This document shows, one piece after another, positions 59,004 through 64,000 of a stretch of DNA of 64,000 nt. The notes beneath the pieces are model-generated. The model was given only the letters and a program-made list of their open reading frames with translations. It was not told the origin of the DNA and made no database searches. Every line of letters starts with the position of its first letter. Within the stretch, counting starts at the first letter, position 1. Made by a program: the position numbers and the translations under genes. The DNA is from Micromonospora sp. HM5-17 (lineage in GTDB: Bacteria > Actinomycetota > Actinomycetes > Mycobacteriales > Micromonosporaceae), in contig NZ_RJWA01000009.1 of NCBI RefSeq assembly GCF_003762835.1, positions 124,001 through 188,000 of the forward strand, read 5' to 3'.

Positions 59004-60122
59004 TCAGAGGGCGGTCTCGGCCGCGGCGAGGAAGGCGTCGTTCTCGGCCGGGGTGCCGATGGTGACCCGAACCCCGTCGCCGGCGAAGGGCCGCACGATG
59101 ACCCCGCGCGCCTCACAGGCCTGGGCGAACGGCACCGCCCGGTCGCCGAGCGGCAGCCAGACGAAGTTCGCCTGGCTCTCCGGAACGGTCACGCCGGCCG
59201 GTAGCCGCTTGCGCAGCGTCTCGGTCACCCGCTCCCGCTCGGCGATCACCAGGGCGCACCGGCGGCGTACCTCGTCGGCCTGTCGGAGCGCGGCCATCGC
59301 CCCGGCCTGGGCGGCCAGGCTGGTGGAGAACGGGGTGATCACCTTGCGTACGGCACCGACCACCTCGGGACTGCCGACCAGGAAGCCGACCCGCAGCCCG
59401 GCCAGCCCCCACGCCTTGGAGAGGGTACGCAGCACGACCACGTTGGGCCGGTCCCCGTACGTCGTCAGCCCGTCCGGTACCTCGGGGTCGGTGACGAACT
59501 CCCGGTACGCCTCGTCGAGCACCACCAGCACGTCGTCGGGGACGGCGGCGAGGAACCGGTCCAACTCGGCCCGGCGTAGCGCGGTCCCGGTCGGGTTGTT
59601 CGGGTTGCAGACGAAGACCAGCCTCGTCCGGTCGGTCACCGCCGCCGCCATCGCCGCCAGGTCGTGCCCGTGGCCGGCGTCGTTCGGCACCCGTACGCTG
59701 GAGGCGCCGCTGGTCGCCACGATGATCGGGTACGCCTCGAAGGAGCGCCACGAGTAGAGGACCTCGTCCCCGGGCAGGCAGGTCGCCCGGACCAGGTGTT
59801 CGGCGAGCGCCACCGACCCGCAGCCGGTGGCGATCCGGTCCGGGCTGACCCCGTACCGCTCGGCCAGCACGTCCCGGAGCGCCACCACGCCCATGTCCGG
59901 ATAGCGGTGCGTCCCCGCCACCGCCTCGGCGACCGCCTCGACGACCCCCGGAAGCGGACCGTACGGCACCTCGTTGCTGGCCAACTTGATCGCCTCGGGC
60001 AACCCCAGCTCACGGGCGAGGTCCGCGGGGTTGCGTCCGGGCACGTAGCTCGGCAGTGCGTCGAGGTCGGCCCGGGTCAGCCGGGTGGTGCGGGGGGTCC
60101 GGTCGGGGGTCGGGCTGGTCAT
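59004..60122 (-). CDS. HisC-like PLP-dependent aminotransferase (aromatic or histidinol-phosphate)
   Basis: A 372-residue fold type I aminotransferase of the HisC family: [20 protein letters not shown] (45-64), [31 protein letters not shown] (Asn-binding motif), [10 protein letters not shown], and the PLP lysine in [16 protein letters not shown]. The NEVPYGPLP segment resembles actinobacterial aromatic/phenylalanine aminotransferases (Pat, hisC2) as much as true HisC. Because it lies between the fahA and hppD genes, a role in making 4-hydroxyphenylpyruvate from tyrosine is attractive. The ATG overlaps the stop of the RDD gene by 4 bp, so it is coupled to it. Confidence 0.88.
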   Translation of the reverse strand: MTSPTPDRTPRTTRLTRADLDALPSYVPGRNPADLARELGLPEAIKLASNEVPYGPLPGVVEAVAEAVAGTHRYPDMGVVALRDVLAERYGVSPDRIATGCGSVALAEHLVRATCLPGDEVLYSWRSFEAYPIIVATSGASSVRVPNDAGHGHDLAAMAAAVTDRTRLVFVCNPNNPTGTALRRAELDRFLAAVPDDVLVVLDEAYREFVTDPEVPDGLTTYGDRPNVVVLRTLSKAWGLAGLRVGFLVGSPEVVGAVRKVITPFSTSLAAQAGAMAALRQADEVRRRCALVIAERERVTETLRKRLPAGVTVPESQANFVWLPLGDRAVPFAQACEARGVIVRPFAGDGVRVTIGTPAENDAFLAAAETAL

Positions 60123-61159
60123 GACTCGGTGCCTCCAGAGCGGTCGGTGGGGGAGCCGGTGGGGCCGGCGGGCGAGGAGGGGGATGCCGGTGGGGCGGCC
60201 GGTGGGGGCGCCGTGCGGGCAAGCTGGACCACGACGGTCTGGGCGCGCTTGTCGTGCAGCGCCTGCCGAAGCGGCCGGTCGATCGCCGGGAGCCCGCAGT
60301 CGAGCAGTTGGATCAGGAAGCCGATCCCGCAGCAGCTCCAGAGAAAGACCGGCAGGCCGAGCATGTTCCAGCGCCGGAACGAGCGGCCGAAGCTCACCCG
60401 CTCCGTCTCCGACACCGGCACGACCTTGATGCCCATCACGCGCTTGCCGAAGGTCTGCCCGGTGTTGGCCACCGACGGCACCTCGTAGGCGAACCAGAGC
60501 GCGACCGCGATGAGCAGGATCACCACCTGTAGCCAGTCGGCCTGCCGGCTGGCCTGCGGCACCGTGAGCGGACCCGTCCCGCCGGACGCGAGCCACCGGT
60601 TGATCTCCCGGGAGATCGGCTCGATCTCCTGGACGAACCGCCAGACGAACCAGCCGTTGACCAGGACGTTGAGCAGGAACACGATGCTGATGTCGATCAG
60701 CCGGGCGACGAGCCGGGCGCCGAGCGGCGCCAGTTCCAGCCCGTGCGGCCGGGGTGGCGGTCCCGCCCAGGCGGGGTACCGGCTCGGCGGCCAGCCCGGC
60801 GGTGGGGCGCTGCCCGGGGGCCAACCCGACGGTGGGCCGGGCGGGCCACCGTACGGCGGGAGGCCGGGTCCGTACGACGGCGGGACGCCGGGGCCGGAGA
60901 TTCCGGGCGGAGCCGGCGGGGCGGGCGAGCCAAGGGCCGAGGGTGGGGCGCCGGGGGTGCCGGGCGCGGGGCTCGCCGGGGAGCCCGGGGCTCCGCCCCC
61001 GACGGGTGGCGCGGAGGCCGGGGCCGGCTCGGCCGGCGGCGGACCGGGGGGTGGGGTGGCGTCGACGGGCAGCGGCGCGCCGATCCAGCCCTCGCCGTCC
61101 CAGTACCGCTGCGTGGTCGGGTCGGCGGGGTCGGGGTACCAACCCGGCTGCACCGTCAC
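60119..61159 (-). CDS. DUF2510-RDD family membrane protein
   Basis: A 346-residue protein with an N-terminal DUF2510 motif ([25 protein letters not shown]), a long Pro/Gly/Ala-rich linker (30-140), and an RDD domain (about 145-310) with three to four membrane segments. Conserved marks are [19 protein letters not shown] (Arg and Asp of the RDD name), [12 protein letters not shown] and the cysteine-containing [17 protein letters not shown] proteins are small membrane proteins of uncertain function. The ATG is at 61159; it overlaps the aminotransferase gene by 4 bp, so the pair is probably cotranscribed. Confidence 0.85.
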   Translation of the reverse strand: MTVQPGWYPDPADPTTQRYWDGEGWIGAPLPVDATPPPGPPPAEPAPASAPPVGGGAPGSPASPAPGTPGAPPSALGSPAPPAPPGISGPGVPPSYGPGLPPYGGPPGPPSGWPPGSAPPPGWPPSRYPAWAGPPPRPHGLELAPLGARLVARLIDISIVFLLNVLVNGWFVWRFVQEIEPISREINRWLASGGTGPLTVPQASRQADWLQVVILLIAVALWFAYEVPSVANTGQTFGKRVMGIKVVPVSETERVSFGRSFRRWNMLGLPVFLWSCCGIGFLIQLLDCGLPAIDRPLRQALHDKRAQTVVVQLARTAPPPAAPPASPSSPAGPTGSPTDRSGGTES

Positions 61160-61187
61160 CGCGACGACCTCGGTTCAGTCCTGACGT

Positions 61188-61964
61188 TCACGCTGGAACC
61201 TTAACCACCACGGTCCGGGCGAACTTGTCGTGGAGGCACTGCTGGTACGGCTTGTCCCAGAGCTGCCAGAGGCCGTCGACGTAACTCATCCCCGGAACCA
61301 GGCCGCAGCCGAGCTGGGCGAGGAAGCGGCGGGCGAGGACGCCCCGGGTCAGCGACCCGGTCGGGTCGAGGGGCGCGATGCGGATCTTCATCACCCGCTT
61401 GCCGACGGTCTGCCCGGTACGTCGTGACATCTCGACGGAGTAGACGTACTGCACGACGAGCATCACCGCGAACAGGGCCGCCTCCATCAGGAGCAACGGC
61501 ACGATGATGGCGGCGAGGTCCGGCGTGGCGACGGTGCCGTCCGGTTGGTACTCGACGGCGGTGAGCTCCGGCCCGACGGCGACGAAGAAGATGATCACCG
61601 CGGGGATCGCGCAGACCAGGCCGATCCCGCCGAGGATGGCGCCGTCGATCAACACGGCGAGGAGCCGGTCCGTGAACGAGGCGAGCGGCTGCCCGCCCGG
61701 GCTGGTCGGCGGCGGGCCCGGCACCGGGTGGCCGGGCCGGGCGCCGTAACCGGGTGGCGTGCCGTATCCCGGCGGGGCGCCGGGGGCGGCGTACCCGGGC
61801 GTGACCGGCTGGCCCGGCGGGGCGCCGGGGGCGGGGTGTCCGGGCTGGCCGCCGGGGACGGGCTGATCCGCCGGCCGGGGCTGCGGTACGGGCGTGGTGG
61901 CGGACGGGCCGGCCGGTGGCCGGCCCTCGCCGGACGACGTCGACGGGGGAACCTGCTCGGTCAC
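61188..61964 (-). CDS. RDD family membrane protein
   Basis: A 258-residue RDD protein: a Pro/Gly-rich N-terminal 95 residues (with PGYGTPPGYGARPG repeats) and an RDD domain with three to four membrane segments (ASFTDRLLAVLIDGAILGGIGL; TVGKRVMKIRIAPLDPTGSL; GCGLVPGMSYVDGLWQLWD). It is 28 bp upstream of a second RDD gene on the same strand, so the two proteins may form a heteromer. The paralogues share the [19 protein letters not shown] terminus. No ligand can be inferred. Confidence 0.82.
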   Translation of the reverse strand: MTEQVPPSTSSGEGRPPAGPSATTPVPQPRPADQPVPGGQPGHPAPGAPPGQPVTPGYAAPGAPPGYGTPPGYGARPGHPVPGPPPTSPGGQPLASFTDRLLAVLIDGAILGGIGLVCAIPAVIIFFVAVGPELTAVEYQPDGTVATPDLAAIIVPLLLMEAALFAVMLVVQYVYSVEMSRRTGQTVGKRVMKIRIAPLDPTGSLTRGVLARRFLAQLGCGLVPGMSYVDGLWQLWDKPYQQCLHDKFARTVVVKVPA

Positions 61965-61975
61965 GTCGGACAGTG

Positions 61976-64000
<2,025 letters not shown>

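Overview
The window is very GC-rich DNA of a high-GC actinobacterium, most likely a member of the Micromonosporaceae (Micromonospora, Plantactinospora or a close relative). The evidence is the gene set: Lsr2, CarD, ClpC, RadA-DisA, DUF397, DUF2510, DUF3180, a Septum_form-type lipoprotein, the fol - pan - nad - coaX - lysS - lsr2 - clpC order, and many leaderless genes with a TAnnnT box 6-8 nt before the start codon. I saw no rRNA, tRNA, CRISPR array, insertion sequence or prophage. It is mostly ordinary chromosomal backbone with several accessory islands.

Left part (1-7900, minus strand): six closely packed genes of a chromosomal type IV secretion-like apparatus: a small membrane subunit, a PrgI-like protein, a VirB4/TraC-type ATPase, a VirB6/TrbL-like polytopic protein, a TcpC-like anchored protein and a lysozyme-plus-M23 wall hydrolase. 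A palindromic repetitive element lies between the second and third genes. 8172-12549: folate genes folP-folB-folK, coupled by 4-bp overlaps, then DUF3180, a BPD_transp_2-type permease and a small conserved protein. 12673-16397: an osmoprotectant ABC importer whose ATPase and first permease start back to back, 2 bp apart, and whose binding lipoprotein is circularly permuted. 16580-22740: a disordered membrane protein, a solitary NuoD paralogue, a MarR-MFS pair with an operator over the promoter, and a MidA/NDUFAF7-type methyltransferase.

22975-38814: cofactor and housekeeping genes: DUF2520 protein-panC-panD (coenzyme A), nadB-nadC (NAD, without nadA), coaX, lysS, lsr2, clpC, mutY, an ACT-domain protein and def. 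A possible stress promoter overlapped by DnaA-box sequences lies upstream of clpC. 38966-42638: the radA-disA genome integrity/c-di-AMP pair and a lipoprotein. 42794-47178: a type III polyketide synthase locus (UbiA prenyltransferase, UbiG-like methyltransferase, acyl-CoA dehydrogenase, type III PKS) resembling the alkyl-dihydrogeranyl-methoxyhydroquinone cluster described in Actinoplanes. 47367-50201: a membrane protein with a thioredoxin-like CPC segment, then carD-ispD-ispF.

Right part (50215-64000): a DUF2510 membrane protein, a methyltransferase, a TPR protein, then a dispersed tyrosine degradation region: hmgA (minus) divergent from an unrecognised 285-residue protein and fahA, then hppD divergent from an Lrp/AsnC regulator that runs off the window. 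A HisC-like aminotransferase and two RDD membrane proteins lie between. No recognisable maleylacetoacetate isomerase is present, which makes the unrecognised protein between hmgA and fahA the most interesting gene of this region.
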